Shown here: one piece after another, positions 1 to 8,652 of the stretch
Numbering within the stretch: the stretch's first letter is position 1
Layout: the number at the start of each line of letters is the position of its first letter
Source of the DNA: Brevibacterium atlanticum
Lineage (GTDB): Bacteria > Actinomycetota > Actinomycetes > Actinomycetales > Brevibacteriaceae
NCBI RefSeq assembly: GCF_011617245.1
Contig: NZ_CP050152.1
Coordinates: 1,364,001 to 1,428,000 of the forward strand
Direction: 5' to 3'
Length of the DNA stretch: 64,000 nucleotides
Translations under genes and position numbers: made by a program
Notes under the pieces: model-generated
Database searches by the model: none
Told to the model about the DNA's origin: nothing
Seen by the model: only the letters and a program-made list of their open reading frames with translations

Positions 1-531
1 TCGGTGACCTTCGACCTCCAGCACAGCGACGAGTCGCTGCCGGTCCGCTACGCCCAGCTCGCGTCCACGCTCGACGTCGAGATCGGCACCCGCGTCCCGG
101 CAGCACTCGTGCGCGAGAACGTCATCGCGCTGCGCCGGTCCAAAGGGATGGTCATCGACCCTGCCGACCATGACTCGTGGTCGGCGGGATCCTTCTTCAC
201 CAACCCCATCGTCGATGACGCCGCCGCGCTGCCTGCCGAGGCTCCCCGGTACCCGGTGACCGATCCGCTCAGCGGGGCGAAGATCGAGGGGAAGACGAAG
301 ACCAGCGCGGCCTGGCTGATCGAACGCGCCGGTTTCTCCAAGGGCTTCAGCGTCGGGGAAGGGAACGCGGCCCTGTCGAGCAAGCACACCCTGGCGCTGA
401 CGAACCGGGGACACGCGAGGACGGTCGACGTGATCGAACTCGCCCGCACGATCGTCTCCGGCGTCGAGGACGCCTTCGGCATCACTCTCGAACCGGAACC
501 GACCTTCGTCGGCTGTTCCCTGCAGAGCTGA
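1..531 (+). CDS. murB: UDP-N-acetylenolpyruvoylglucosamine reductase (MurB), C-terminal part
   Basis: The reading frame is open at the left edge, so this is the last 176 residues of a longer protein. MurB is the cytoplasmic FAD/NADPH enzyme that reduces UDP-GlcNAc-enolpyruvate to UDP-MurNAc in peptidoglycan precursor synthesis. The fragment carries the family's C-terminal substrate-binding region: an SAGSFFTNPIV segment containing the proton-donor serine, a KTSAAWLIERAGFSKG segment, and a closing LEPEPTFVG with the conserved Glu near the end. The stop is followed after 21 bp by the next gene on the same strand, so co-transcription is possible. The N-terminal FAD-binding half lies outside the window. 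Confidence 0.93.
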   Translation, partial: SVTFDLQHSDESLPVRYAQLASTLDVEIGTRVPAALVRENVIALRRSKGMVIDPADHDSWSAGSFFTNPIVDDAAALPAEAPRYPVTDPLSGAKIEGKTKTSAAWLIERAGFSKGFSVGEGNAALSSKHTLALTNRGHARTVDVIELARTIVSGVEDAFGITLEPEPTFVGCSLQS

Positions 532-552
532 GCACTTCCTTAGACTGGGGGA

Positions 553-2283
553 GTGTCACCACGTCGCAGAACCACCGGCCTCCTCATCGCCCTCGCGGCG
601 ATCGCGGTCCTGACGCTGCCGTGGGCGGTGTTCACCTCCCGGGCCGATCTCACCTTCGGCCCGCATGAGGCGCAGTACCGGATCACCGCCGACTCCCGGC
701 TGACCGTCGACTTCGGTCCCTTGGGCACGCTCCTCGTGCCGGCCGAGGACTACATTACGCTGGGACTCGGGCTGCGCGTCGACATCGGCGAGATCCCGGT
801 GTCCGGAGAGGACCGGGACGACGACCGCCCGGCCGCGGATCCGGATCGGGCCGACGACGGTGGGAGCGGCGAGACCGGAGGGGGAGCCGTCGACGCCCTC
901 GGCGGCGACGTCGCCTCCTATGCGGCCCTGTTCTCGGCCCCGCAGGCGCAGGTCGATCAGGTCGTCGCCGGCCTCCTGCAGCAGGTCCTCATCCGTTGGT
1001 CGCTGGCTGTCTGCCTGCTCACCGGTGGGCTCGTCGGTCTTGCCGCCGTGCTCGGTCCGCAGCGCCTCGAGTCGGTCATGCGCGCCTTCGCGGGCAGGGA
1101 GCTCATCGGCATCGCCATGGTGGTCGCGATCGTCCTCGCCGGCCTCGGGACCGTCGTGGCGCAGAGACCGAAGCCGATCGCCCCGGACCCGGCCTTCGAC
1201 GGCACCCCGCTGGCAGGCTCCCAGGTCACCGGCCGCCTCGGCGGGATCATCGACACCGCGTTCGCCGCAGTGAAGGACTTCGCCGACGACAACGATGCCT
1301 TCTACGACCAGGTGCTGACCACGCTGAGGTCGCAGTGGAATCAGCGGCCGATCACGGGCAATTGGAGCGACCGCGGGATGGTCCCGCCTGCGGGGATCGG
1401 CGGCCAGGACGACGAGTCGAGCGACGACGCGGGCGGGGCGAATGAGGACGGCGATGCGAACGGCGGCGATACGACCGCCGGCGATGATTCCGGCGGCGCA
1501 TCCGACGAAGGAGTGTCGACGTTCGTCTACGGATCCGACATCCACTGCAACATCGGCATGGCCCGGGTCGTCGGGGCCGTAGCCGATATGAGCGGGGCCG
1601 ATGCCTATATCGACGGCGGCGACATCACCATGACAGGCACCTCGGCGGAGAACTACTGCCTCGACGTCCTCGACGACGAATTGCCGGAGAGGCTGCCGCG
1701 CATGATGGTCAAGGGCAACCACGACTCGAAGGAGACGACCGGACACGCGAAGACCCGCGGCTGGAAGGTGCTCGAGGATTCGAGCGCAGAGATGGCCGGA
1801 GTCACCTTCTTCGGTGCGCCGGACCCCAGGCGCACCGTCTTCGGCTCCGGGCCGCAGCTCGAGACCGATCTCACCGCCGACCAGTACGCGAAACGGCTGG
1901 CCGAGGAAGCCTGTGACACGGACTTCGACATCATGCTCATCCACGATGCCGCCGTCGGGGCGCCGTCCCTGCGCACCGGCTGCGTCGACTACGCGCTCAG
2001 CGGACACTGGCACCGCCGGGTCGGCCCCGAGACGTTCGGATCGGGAGTCCGCTACCTCAGCTCGACGACCGGCGGGGCGCTCGCGAACGCACTGACCCCG
2101 GGCCCGCTGAAGATGAACGCTGAGCTGAGCATCATCCGCGTCGACAACGCCACGAAGCGCCCGATCGACGTCCAGATCATCACGGTCACGCCCGACCAGA
2201 AGGTCATCATCGACCCATGGGTGCGTTTCCCCTCACCCCTGCCGACGGTGGCTCAGCCTCCGGAGGGTGAAGCGGGTGAATGA
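553..2283 (+). CDS. Membrane-anchored calcineurin-like metallophosphoesterase
   Basis: 576 residues from a GTG start preceded by a G-rich stretch. Hydrophobic segments lie at about residues 8-26, 150-170 and 182-203. They are followed by an acidic Gly/Asp/Asn-rich linker (about 275-320) and a C-terminal metallophosphoesterase domain. The metal-binding blocks are all present: D329-x-H331 in GSDIHCN, D357 in GGDIT, N389-H390 in GNHD, and H485-x-H487 in SGHWHR. Family members cleave phosphoesters with a two-metal centre. The substrate cannot be told from sequence. The membrane segments ahead of the domain suggest action at the membrane, but topology is uncertain because the number of helices could be two or three. 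It lies between murB and tRNA-Trp. Confidence 0.85.
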   Translation: MSPRRRTTGLLIALAAIAVLTLPWAVFTSRADLTFGPHEAQYRITADSRLTVDFGPLGTLLVPAEDYITLGLGLRVDIGEIPVSGEDRDDDRPAADPDRADDGGSGETGGGAVDALGGDVASYAALFSAPQAQVDQVVAGLLQQVLIRWSLAVCLLTGGLVGLAAVLGPQRLESVMRAFAGRELIGIAMVVAIVLAGLGTVVAQRPKPIAPDPAFDGTPLAGSQVTGRLGGIIDTAFAAVKDFADDNDAFYDQVLTTLRSQWNQRPITGNWSDRGMVPPAGIGGQDDESSDDAGGANEDGDANGGDTTAGDDSGGASDEGVSTFVYGSDIHCNIGMARVVGAVADMSGADAYIDGGDITMTGTSAENYCLDVLDDELPERLPRMMVKGNHDSKETTGHAKTRGWKVLEDSSAEMAGVTFFGAPDPRRTVFGSGPQLETDLTADQYAKRLAEEACDTDFDIMLIHDAAVGAPSLRTGCVDYALSGHWHRRVGPETFGSGVRYLSSTTGGALANALTPGPLKMNAELSIIRVDNATKRPIDVQIITVTPDQKVIIDPWVRFPSPLPTVAQPPEGEAGE

Positions 2284-2408
2284 GTGAGCGCCGACACACC
2301 GCCGGCCCCGGCCCGAGTCTCGGTTCGACGAACGGCGGTCGGGCACGGTATGCTCGTTTCTCGTGGTTGGACACCAACCGGATCGTCACGATTCGGTCGT
2401 CTGATCGA

Positions 2409-2481
2409 AGGGGTGTGGCGCAATTGGTAGCGCAACGGTCTCCAAAACCGTAGGTTGCAGGTTCGAGTCCTGTCACCCCTG
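2409..2481 (+). tRNA. tRNA-Trp (anticodon CCA)
   Basis: A complete 73-nt cloverleaf can be folded by eye. The acceptor stem is AGGGGTG/CACCCCT, the D stem GCGC/GCGC, and the anticodon stem ACGGT/ACCGT with loop CTCCAAA (anticodon CCA at 2442-2444). The T arm is GCAGG-TTCGAGT-CCTGT and the discriminator is G. The 3' CCA is not encoded. Its position directly upstream of secE-nusG is common in actinobacteria. Confidence 0.97.
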
Positions 2482-2578
2482 CGCAGTTGACTCTGCCGAA
2501 GTCTCATCGGCTAGGCGCCGTCCTCGACTGGCACGAACAATTGTGAAGCCCTGACTGAACCCGACCGAGTGAGGATGT

Positions 2579-2857
2579 GTGAGCGACACACCGGCAAAGA
2601 AGACTGGCAGCGCACCCAGCAGTGCCTCCGGTCCCAAGAAGCTCGGATTCTTCGGACGAATCCTGCAGTTCTTCCGCGAAGTTGTGGCGGAGCTCAAGAA
2701 GGTCGTCACCCCCACGCGGAAGCAGCTGGTCAACTACACCCTGGTGGTGCTGGGCTTCATCCTGTTCATGATGGCCCTCGTCACGGTCCTCGACCTGGTG
2801 TTCGGCAAGCTCGTCGGTTTCGTCTTCGGCGGAACTCCGCTCTGGCCCCTGTGGTGA
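2579..2857 (+). CDS. secE: Preprotein translocase subunit SecE
   Basis: 92 residues from a GTG start. SecE is the small essential membrane subunit that clamps SecY in the Sec translocon. The protein has a short variable polar N-terminus, the conserved amphipathic segment ILQFFREVVAELKKVVTPTR (about residues 28-47) with the typical K-V-x-x-P motif, and one transmembrane helix (about 51-77). This is the single-helix short form usual in Gram-positive bacteria. The partner gene secY is in this window at 50984. Followed by nusG after 82 bp, the standard order. Confidence 0.95.
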   Translation: MSDTPAKKTGSAPSSASGPKKLGFFGRILQFFREVVAELKKVVTPTRKQLVNYTLVVLGFILFMMALVTVLDLVFGKLVGFVFGGTPLWPLW

Positions 2858-2939
2858 CACGCTCTTCCCAGTGGCACACTTAAAGCTGAAACTTCACTCC
2901 CAAACGGGAATCACAACACGCGAAGCGAGGAATTGATCG

Positions 2940-3812
2940 GTGTCGGATACCAATTCACCTGAGCAGGAGACCCCTGAGACCCAGGACGTCACCCCCGAGG
3001 AGTCGGGTGCCGCTGTGGTGCCCGAAACCGAAACTCCGTCCGCCGACGCCGAGGCAGCTGTGCCCGATGACGCCGACGTCGAATCCGCCGCGGACTCCGC
3101 AGCGTCGACAGCCGAGGGTGACGCTGCCGAGGGTGACGCTGCCGAGGGTGACGATGCCGAGGGTGACGCCCCAGCAGACGCCGGTGACGAGACCGACCCA
3201 GCCGAGGAGTTCAAGTCCGAACTGCGCATGCAGGAGGGTGACTGGTACGTCATCCACTCCTACGCAGGGTATGAGAACCGGGTCAAGCAGAATCTCGAGA
3301 ACCGCACTGTGAGCCTCAACCTCGAAGAGTTCATCTTCGAGGCCCAGGTCCCGATGGAAGACGTCGTGGAGATCAAGAACGGCCAGCGCAAGCAGGTCCG
3401 TCGCGTCCGCATCCCCGGCTACGTGCTCGTCCGCATGGAACTGACGGATGAGTCGTGGGGCGCGGTCCGCCACACCCCGGGAGTCACCGGGTTCGTCGGC
3501 AATGCCTACGACCCGACCCCGCTGTCCATCGACGAGGTCTTCTCGATGCTCGCCCCGATCTTCGAAGAGCGTCAGGCCGAAGCCGCCGCTGCCGAAGGCC
3601 CGGCCGCCGAGGCGGCTGCGAAGCCGGCTCCGGTCACCGAGGTGGAGTTCGAGGTCGGCGAGTCCGTCCTCGTCAAGGAGGGCTCGTTCGAGGGTCACCC
3701 CGCCACCATCCAGGAGATCCGTCCGGAGTCGCAGAAGCTCACCGTTCTGCTCTCGATCTTCGAACGCGATGTTCCCGTCGAACTCGGCTTCGACCAGGTG
3801 TCGAAGCTGTGA
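2940..3812 (+). CDS. nusG: Transcription termination/antitermination factor NusG
   Basis: 290 residues from a GTG start. The core is standard: an NGN domain (about residues 98-205, beginning [19 protein letters not shown]), which binds the RNA polymerase clamp, and a KOW domain (about 232-290, with [15 protein letters not shown]), which contacts Rho or ribosomal protein S10. The first ~97 residues are a strongly acidic Ala/Glu/Asp extension encoded partly by a 15-bp tandem repeat at 3111-3170. An Ala/Glu-rich linker separates the two domains. N-terminal acidic extensions are known in actinobacterial NusG, so the extension alone does not argue for a wrong start. A terminator hairpin follows at 3855. 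Confidence 0.96.
   Translation: MSDTNSPEQETPETQDVTPEESGAAVVPETETPSADAEAAVPDDADVESAADSAASTAEGDAAEGDAAEGDDAEGDAPADAGDETDPAEEFKSELRMQEGDWYVIHSYAGYENRVKQNLENRTVSLNLEEFIFEAQVPMEDVVEIKNGQRKQVRRVRIPGYVLVRMELTDESWGAVRHTPGVTGFVGNAYDPTPLSIDEVFSMLAPIFEERQAEAAAAEGPAAEAAAKPAPVTEVEFEVGESVLVKEGSFEGHPATIQEIRPESQKLTVLLSIFERDVPVELGFDQVSKL
3111..3170 (+). repeat. 15-bp tandem repeat, four units, inside nusG
   Basis: Four consecutive 15-bp units of form GCCGAGGGTGACGCT, the last two differing only near the unit end, encode A-E-G-D-A(or D) repeats in the acidic N-terminal extension of NusG. The period is a multiple of three, so copy number can change without a frameshift. Confidence 0.9.
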
Positions 3813-3854
3813 GAACCGCACTGATCAGCTGATCGCGCACGCGATCGCTCGCGG

Positions 3855-3880
3855 AGGGGCTCGGAGGAATCCGGGCCCCT
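3855..3880 (+). terminator. Hairpin terminator after nusG
   Basis: An 11-bp stem, AGGGGCTCGGA against TCCGGGCCCCT with one G-T pair, closes a GGAA tetraloop and is followed by TTGCTGTT. It lies 42 bp after the nusG stop. The U tract is weak, as often in high-GC actinobacteria. Confidence 0.65.
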
Positions 3881-4029
3881 TTGCTGTTGCCCGGGCAGCC
3901 GCCTCGGCGACGGTAGTCCGACGGCCTTCCCTCGTTCAAGGCTGAGTCCGGATATCGAAGTGTCCGCGGGCCGATATCGGGGCCTGCGCTTGAACGGGTG
4001 ATCGGCTCGGTGATCCGCCTCACGAGCAT

Positions 4030-4059
4030 TTGCTCCCGGGGTCGCGCGCATGGAATACT
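4030..4059 (+). promoter_or_regulatory. Candidate promoter of rplK-rplA
   Basis: TTGCTC (4030-4035) and AATACT (4054-4059) are separated by 18 bp, about 95 bp before rplK and downstream of the nusG terminator. The hexamers match the housekeeping sigma consensus only partly. Confidence 0.45.
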
Positions 4060-4153
4060 GGTGTGGTTTGATTGCGGCCTGCATCCGAGGCCGCTGTCGA
4101 ACGATGTGCCGTATCTGTCTGGCACATCGAAACTTCAAGATTAAGGACCGTAC

Positions 4154-4591
4154 ATGCCTCCCAAGAAAAAGGTAGCCGGCCTCGTCAAGCTCCAGATTCA
4201 GGCAGGTGCCGCTAACCCGGCTCCTCCGATCGGTCCGGCGCTTGCCCAGCACGGCGTCAACATCATGGAATTCTGCAAGGCCTACAACGCCGCCACAGAA
4301 TCCCAGCGCGGAAACATCGTCCCCGTCGAGATCACCGTGTACGAAGACCGTTCGTTCACCTTCGTTCTCAAGACCCCGCCGGCCGCGGAACTCATCAAGA
4401 AGGCCGCCGGAGTGAAGTCGGGTTCGGCTACTCCCCACACCGTCAAGGTCGCTCACCTGAGCGCCGACCAGGTGCGTGAGATCGCCACGACGAAGATGCC
4501 CGACCTGAACGCCAACACCCTGGATCAGGCCGACCGCATCGTTGCCGGAACCGCGCGTTCCATGGGCATCACCACCGACATCGAGGTCTGA
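4154..4591 (+). CDS. rplK: 50S ribosomal protein L11
   Basis: 145 residues, full length. L11 (uL11) forms the GTPase-associated centre on 23S rRNA and is needed for factor-dependent GTP hydrolysis and the stringent response. The N-terminal domain begins [20 protein letters not shown], followed by the proline-rich [22 protein letters not shown] segment involved in thiopeptide antibiotic binding. The C-terminal RNA-binding domain ends MGITTDIEV. It is followed by rplA after 64 bp, the usual pair. Confidence 0.98.
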   Translation: MPPKKKVAGLVKLQIQAGAANPAPPIGPALAQHGVNIMEFCKAYNAATESQRGNIVPVEITVYEDRSFTFVLKTPPAAELIKKAAGVKSGSATPHTVKVAHLSADQVREIATTKMPDLNANTLDQADRIVAGTARSMGITTDIEV

Positions 4592-4655
4592 GACCTCACC
4601 CCACACAGTGGCAGGGCCCACGCAGCCCACACCACGACTGCAAGGAGTAAAGCAG

Positions 4656-5351
4656 ATGGCAAAGCGTTCGAAGGCCTACCAGGCCGCGGCTGAGAAGATC
4701 GCCGCAGATGTGAACTACGAACCGGCTCAGGCGATCGCCCTGGCCAAGGAGACCACCGTGGCGAAGTACGACGCCACCGTCGAGGTCGCCCTCCGCCTCG
4801 GGGTCGATCCCCGCAAGGCGGACCAGATGGTGCGCGGCACCGTCAACCTTCCGCATGGTACCGGTAAGACCGCTCGGGTCCTGGTGTTCGCTGCCGGCGA
4901 CCGTGCAGAAGCTGCCCGTGAAGCAGGTGCTGACTATGTCGGCTCCGATGACCTGCTGGAGAAGGTGGCCGACGGGTTCACCGACTTCGATGCCGCCGTT
5001 GCGACCCCCGACATGATGGGCAAGGTCGGTCGACTCGGTAAGGTGCTCGGTCCCCGCGGACTGATGCCGAACCCGAAGACCGGAACCGTGACCATGGATG
5101 TCGCCAAGGCCGTCTCCGACATCAAGGGCGGAAAGATCGAATTCCGCGTCGACAAGCACTCGAACCTGCACTTCATCATCGGAAAGGTCTCCTTCGCCGA
5201 GAACGCTCTGCAGGAGAACTTCGACGCCGCGATCGAAGAGATCCTGCGTCTGAAGCCGGCTTCGTCGAAGGGCCGCTACATCAGCAAGGCCACCGTGACG
5301 ACCTCGAACGGCCCCGCCGTTCCGGTCGACGCCTCGGCGCTGCGCGTGTGA
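4656..5351 (+). CDS. rplA: 50S ribosomal protein L1
   Basis: 231 residues from the ATG at 4656, which follows AAGGAG at 4642-4647. The frame stays open upstream to 4542, but that extension overlaps rplK and has no family similarity. L1 (uL1) builds the L1 stalk and assists E-site tRNA release. Signature stretches include [12 protein letters not shown] and [17 protein letters not shown]. The gene ends at a strong terminator hairpin (5381-5424), so here rplKA is a closed two-gene unit, separated by 4.7 kb from rplJL. Confidence 0.98.
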   Translation: MAKRSKAYQAAAEKIAADVNYEPAQAIALAKETTVAKYDATVEVALRLGVDPRKADQMVRGTVNLPHGTGKTARVLVFAAGDRAEAAREAGADYVGSDDLLEKVADGFTDFDAAVATPDMMGKVGRLGKVLGPRGLMPNPKTGTVTMDVAKAVSDIKGGKIEFRVDKHSNLHFIIGKVSFAENALQENFDAAIEEILRLKPASSKGRYISKATVTTSNGPAVPVDASALRV

Positions 5352-5380
5352 TCGGCTGACACGCAGACAGGTTTCGCCTT

Positions 5381-5424
5381 AAGGGAAGGGCGGGGAGTGA
5401 GAGATCACTCCCCGCCCTTCCCTT
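5381..5424 (+). terminator. Strong hairpin terminator after rplA
   Basis: A perfect 20-bp stem (5381-5400 with 5405-5424) closes a GAGA tetraloop, 29 bp after the rplA stop. It directly abuts the 66-bp palindrome that starts at 5424. Confidence 0.85.
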
Positions 5425-5489
5425 ATTGCTACCTGACGGCGGCCCAGCAACCTCGCGCGAGGTTGCTGGGCCGCCGTCAGGTAGCAATA
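5424..5489. repeat. 66-bp perfect palindrome, copy 1 of an intergenic repeat family
   Basis: Every base from 5424 to 5456 pairs with 5457 to 5489 without a mismatch or loop. The centre is CTCGCGCGAG and the arm contains CTACCTGACGGCGGCC. The same core recurs at 8533-8591 (diverged) and 9702-9757 (perfect over 56 bp). No reading frame or transposase is attached, so it behaves like a REP/BIME-like or non-autonomous element. Confidence 0.92.
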
Positions 5490-5516
5490 GGGAGCGTCTT
5501 GGGGGTCAGACTGGTC

Positions 5517-5545
5517 TTGCTCGGGGGATGGTTCGCGGTTAGATT
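5517..5545 (+). promoter_or_regulatory. Candidate promoter of the GAF regulator gene
   Basis: TTGCTC (5517-5522) and TAGATT (5540-5545) stand 17 bp apart, 53 bp upstream of the ATG at 5599. Spacing and hexamers fit a housekeeping-sigma promoter well. Confidence 0.6.
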
Positions 5546-5598
5546 ATGAACAATCGAGGCTCTTTTCCGACACCGCCGATGGAGGTGGACCGTCAGCC

Positions 5599-6891
5599 AT
5601 GCATTCGACCCTGCTGCTTGAGGACGACTATCAGGCCACCGTGCGCCTGGCACACGACCGACTTCAACCGTCCTCGTCGCGCCCTGCCGTATCGGGGGAG
5701 GGCAGTGATTCGCGCCCCGGCGGAGTACGCACCTCGGTGCTGGAATCGTGGAATCGCTCGCTCGACCGCCTGCATGATCCCGCGGGAGCACGAGTGCGCG
5801 TGGCCTACGAAGCCGAGCAGCTCGCCGAGGTCAGGCGCCGGCACCCCTTCCACTCGATCATGCCTCTGCTGCGGTCGCACCTCATCGAACCCGCGAAAGA
5901 TGCCGGCCTGCTCGCCGCCCTCGGCGATGAACAGGGCCGCCTGCTGTGGGTCGAAGGGGAACGCGGTGTTCGTGATCGAGCCGAAGCCATGGGATTTCTC
6001 GCGGGGACGGACTGGTCGGAGGAGGTCATGGGCACCTCGGCGCCGGGCCTCGCCCTGCGATCGGGGTCGCCGGTGCAGATCAGCCAGGCCGAGCACTTCG
6101 CCCCGGACGTTCACTCCTGGAGCTGCAGCGCCGTGCCCGTGACTCATCCGCTGACCGGGCAGGTCATCGGGATCATCGACGTCACCGGGGGAGACGACGC
6201 GGTGTCCTCGATCGTCCTGCCGCTGCTGGCCTCAACCGCGAAGGCGGCCGGTGCCGAACTCTCCCAGCTGTATCGCCCGAAACACATGGATCGCTCCGGC
6301 GCCGAGGCTGTGCGCAGCGAGCTCAGTGTCTTCGGTTCGGTCCCCGCTCTGCAGGGCCCGGAGGGGGCGGCGGTCTCACTGACACGTCGCCACGCTGAGA
6401 TCCTGCTGCTTCTCCATCGTTGTCCCGACGGGATCAGTGGGTCGGGTCTCGTCGAACGTCTGTGGCCGGTCGGTGGCAGCGAAGTCACCGTCCGCGCCGA
6501 GATCACACGCCTGCGAAAGGCCATCGACGGCCTCGGCGGGCTGCGCATCGATGCGCGCCCCTACCGCCTGCTCGGCGACCTCGATTCCGACCTCGACCGC
6601 ACCTGTCAGGCCCTGGCTCGCGGGGACGTCGACACTGCTCTGGGACACTACGGCGGCCCCGTCCTGCCGGACTCCGACGCCCCGGGGGTGCGGGAGATCG
6701 GTGATGAGGTCGATGCGCTCATGCGCGAGACCCTGCTTCAGGACGGCACCTGGCAGCAGCTGTGGCGGTATGCGAATCTGCCTGACTTCCGCGATGACGC
6801 CGAGGTGCTCATGACCGTGCTCCGCCTGGCTCCGCCCGAGGCGGCGGAGCGCAACGCCGCCGTGGTGCGACTGGAGGCACTCGGCTGCTGA
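5599..6891 (+). CDS. GAF-domain transcriptional regulator, probably of the downstream dehydrogenases
   Basis: 430 residues from ATG 5599, with GGAGGT 12 nt upstream. The N-terminal part (about 75-215) resembles the GAF-type sensor of AcoR-like regulators, including ESWNRSLDR and a [19 protein letters not shown] segment. There is no AAA+ sigma-54 activation domain. The C-terminal part (about 255-330, [20 protein letters not shown] to [15 protein letters not shown]) looks like a winged helix-turn-helix. In actinobacteria such regulators commonly sit just upstream of acetaldehyde and alcohol dehydrogenase genes, as here, with a 113-bp gap before the dehydrogenase. The inferred role is sensing an alcohol, aldehyde or related metabolite; the ligand is unknown. 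The last 100 residues are Leu/Asp rich and unassigned. Confidence 0.82.
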   Translation: MHSTLLLEDDYQATVRLAHDRLQPSSSRPAVSGEGSDSRPGGVRTSVLESWNRSLDRLHDPAGARVRVAYEAEQLAEVRRRHPFHSIMPLLRSHLIEPAKDAGLLAALGDEQGRLLWVEGERGVRDRAEAMGFLAGTDWSEEVMGTSAPGLALRSGSPVQISQAEHFAPDVHSWSCSAVPVTHPLTGQVIGIIDVTGGDDAVSSIVLPLLASTAKAAGAELSQLYRPKHMDRSGAEAVRSELSVFGSVPALQGPEGAAVSLTRRHAEILLLLHRCPDGISGSGLVERLWPVGGSEVTVRAEITRLRKAIDGLGGLRIDARPYRLLGDLDSDLDRTCQALARGDVDTALGHYGGPVLPDSDAPGVREIGDEVDALMRETLLQDGTWQQLWRYANLPDFRDDAEVLMTVLRLAPPEAAERNAAVVRLEALGC

Positions 6892-6917
6892 AGCCCGTCC
6901 GGCCCTGCGACGGTGTG

Positions 6918-6940
6918 ATGCAACCCACATGCAACGTTGC
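6918..6940 (+). promoter_or_regulatory. Candidate operator upstream of aldehyde dehydrogenase
   Basis: A direct repeat ATGCAAC occurs at 6918-6924 and 6929-6935 (11-bp period, one helical turn). The second copy is part of the perfect 10-bp palindrome GCAACGTTGC at 6931-6940. It lies 65-87 bp before the dehydrogenase start, a typical activator site position. Binding by the adjacent GAF regulator is inference. Confidence 0.45.
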
Positions 6941-7004
6941 CCTCTGTAGCGTCGTGCTCACACGGAGATCATCCGGTGAAATCAGACGCATCAAAGGAGT
7001 TGCA

Positions 7005-8528
7005 ATGACTGTCTACGCACAGCCAGGTCAGGACGGATCGCTCGTCACCTTCAAGCCCCGCTACGAGAACTTCATCGGCGGTCAGTGGGTGCCCCCGGTC
7101 AATGGGAACTACTTCGAGAATCCCAGCCCGGTCACCGGTCAGGTGTTCACCGAAGTTCCGGCCAGCACTGCCGAGGACATCGAACTCGCCCTCGATGCGG
7201 CGCACAAAGCGGCTCCCGCCTGGGGGAAGACCTCGGTGGCCGAGCGCGCGAACATCCTCAACAAGATCGCCGATCGCATCGAGGAGAACCTCGAGATGAT
7301 CGCCGTCGCCGAGACCTGGGACAACGGGAAGGCGATCCGCGAGCCGCTCAATGCCGATCTGCCTCTGGCCGTCGATCACTTCCGCTACTTCGCCGGCGCC
7401 ATCCGTGCGCAGGAGGGCGGACTGTCACAGATCGACGAGGATACCGTGGCCTATCACTTCCACGAGCCCCTGGGTGTCGTCGGACAGATCATCCCGTGGA
7501 ACTTCCCGATCCTCATGGGCGTGTGGAAGATCGCCCCGGCGCTGGCTGCCGGCAATGCGATCGTCCTCAAACCTGCCGAGCAGACTCCGGCGTCGATCCT
7601 CGTCCTCGTCGAGCTCATCGCTGATCTGCTGCCCGAAGGCGTGCTCAACGTCGTCAACGGCTTCGGTCTCGAGGCCGGTAAGCCGCTGGCGTCGAACAAG
7701 CGGATCTCGAAGATCGCGTTCACGGGTGAGACGACCACGGGCCGTCTGATCATGCAGTACGCTTCCCAGAACATCATCCCGGTGACCCTCGAGCTGGGCG
7801 GCAAGTCCCCGAACATCTTCTTCGAGGACGTGCTCGATCAGGACGACGCATTCGCGGACAAGGCCCAGGAGGGCTTCACGATGTTCGCTCTCAACCAGGG
7901 AGAGGTCTGCACCTGCCCGTCCCGCGCACTCATCCAGGACTCGATCGCCGATCCCTTCCTTGAGAAGGTCGTGGCCAGGACGCAGAAGATCGTCCAGGGC
8001 AACCCGCTCGACACCGACACGATGATGGGAGCGCAGGCCTCGAACGACCAGTTCGAGAAGATCATGTCCTACCTCGACATCGGACGTCAGGAAGGCGCCG
8101 AGGTGCTCACCGGAGGTGCGAAGGCCGAACTCGACGGAGATCTGGCCGGGGGGTTCTACGTCCAGCCGACGATCTTCAAGGGCTCGAACACGATGCGCAT
8201 CTTCCAGGAGGAGATCTTCGGACCCGTGGTCTCGGTGGCGACATTCTCCGGCTACGACGATGCCCTGGCCACGGCCAATGACACGCTCTACGGCCTCGGT
8301 GCCGGTGTCTGGTCGCGCAACGGCAACACCGCGTACCGTGCCGGCCGGGACATCCAGGCGGGGCGTGTGTGGGTGAACAACTACCACGCCTACCCGGCCC
8401 ACGCGGCCTTCGGCGGATACAAAGCGTCGGGTATCGGACGTGAGAACCACCTGATGATGCTCGACCACTACCAGCAGACGAAGAACCTGCTCGTCAGCTA
8501 CTCCGACAACGCCCAGGGTTTCTTCTGA
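7005..8528 (+). CDS. NAD-dependent aldehyde dehydrogenase (acetaldehyde type)
   Basis: 507 residues from ATG 7005, chosen because AAAGGAG lies 7 nt upstream and [26 protein letters not shown] matches the family start; the frame extends upstream to 6915 without support. It oxidises an aldehyde to the acid with NAD. Conserved blocks: the nucleotide-binding and catalytic Asn region [20 protein letters not shown], the general-base Glu in LELGGKSPN, and the catalytic Cys302 in [11 protein letters not shown]. The double-cysteine CTCPSR form is typical of the ExaC/AldA acetaldehyde dehydrogenase group. Located between the GAF regulator and a zinc alcohol dehydrogenase, it likely completes ethanol-to-acetate oxidation. 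A palindrome copy follows 4 bp after the stop. Confidence 0.93.
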   Translation: MTVYAQPGQDGSLVTFKPRYENFIGGQWVPPVNGNYFENPSPVTGQVFTEVPASTAEDIELALDAAHKAAPAWGKTSVAERANILNKIADRIEENLEMIAVAETWDNGKAIREPLNADLPLAVDHFRYFAGAIRAQEGGLSQIDEDTVAYHFHEPLGVVGQIIPWNFPILMGVWKIAPALAAGNAIVLKPAEQTPASILVLVELIADLLPEGVLNVVNGFGLEAGKPLASNKRISKIAFTGETTTGRLIMQYASQNIIPVTLELGGKSPNIFFEDVLDQDDAFADKAQEGFTMFALNQGEVCTCPSRALIQDSIADPFLEKVVARTQKIVQGNPLDTDTMMGAQASNDQFEKIMSYLDIGRQEGAEVLTGGAKAELDGDLAGGFYVQPTIFKGSNTMRIFQEEIFGPVVSVATFSGYDDALATANDTLYGLGAGVWSRNGNTAYRAGRDIQAGRVWVNNYHAYPAHAAFGGYKASGIGRENHLMMLDHYQQTKNLLVSYSDNAQGFF

Positions 8529-8532
8529 CCCA

Positions 8533-8591
8533 ATTGCTACCTGACGGCGGCCCAGCTACCTGGCGCCACGTTGCTGGGCCGCCGTCGGGTA
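8533..8591. repeat. Diverged copy 2 of the intergenic palindrome
   Basis: The outer arms TACCTGACGGCGGCCCAGC and GCTGGGCCGCCGTCGGGTA pair with one mismatch (a T-G wobble). The centre differs from copies 1 and 3: TGGCGCCA replaces CTCGCGCGAG, with further mismatches beside it. It sits between the aldehyde and alcohol dehydrogenase genes and could also act as a partial terminator. Confidence 0.82.
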
Positions 8592-8652
8592 TGTCGGCAA
8601 CATTCTCAAACCCCGACTGATCACGAAATCCACCATCGTCTCAAAGGAGCGA

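Noticed and set aside
3111..3170. Possible CRISPR or spacer-like repeat array
   Set aside because: The 15-bp units are directly adjacent, in frame with nusG, and have no spacers.
6900..7004. Sigma-54 type promoter before aldehyde dehydrogenase, because AcoR-like regulators often use it
   Set aside because: No GG-N10-GC -24/-12 pair was found at a suitable place, the regulator lacks the AAA+ domain, and actinobacteria generally lack sigma-54.
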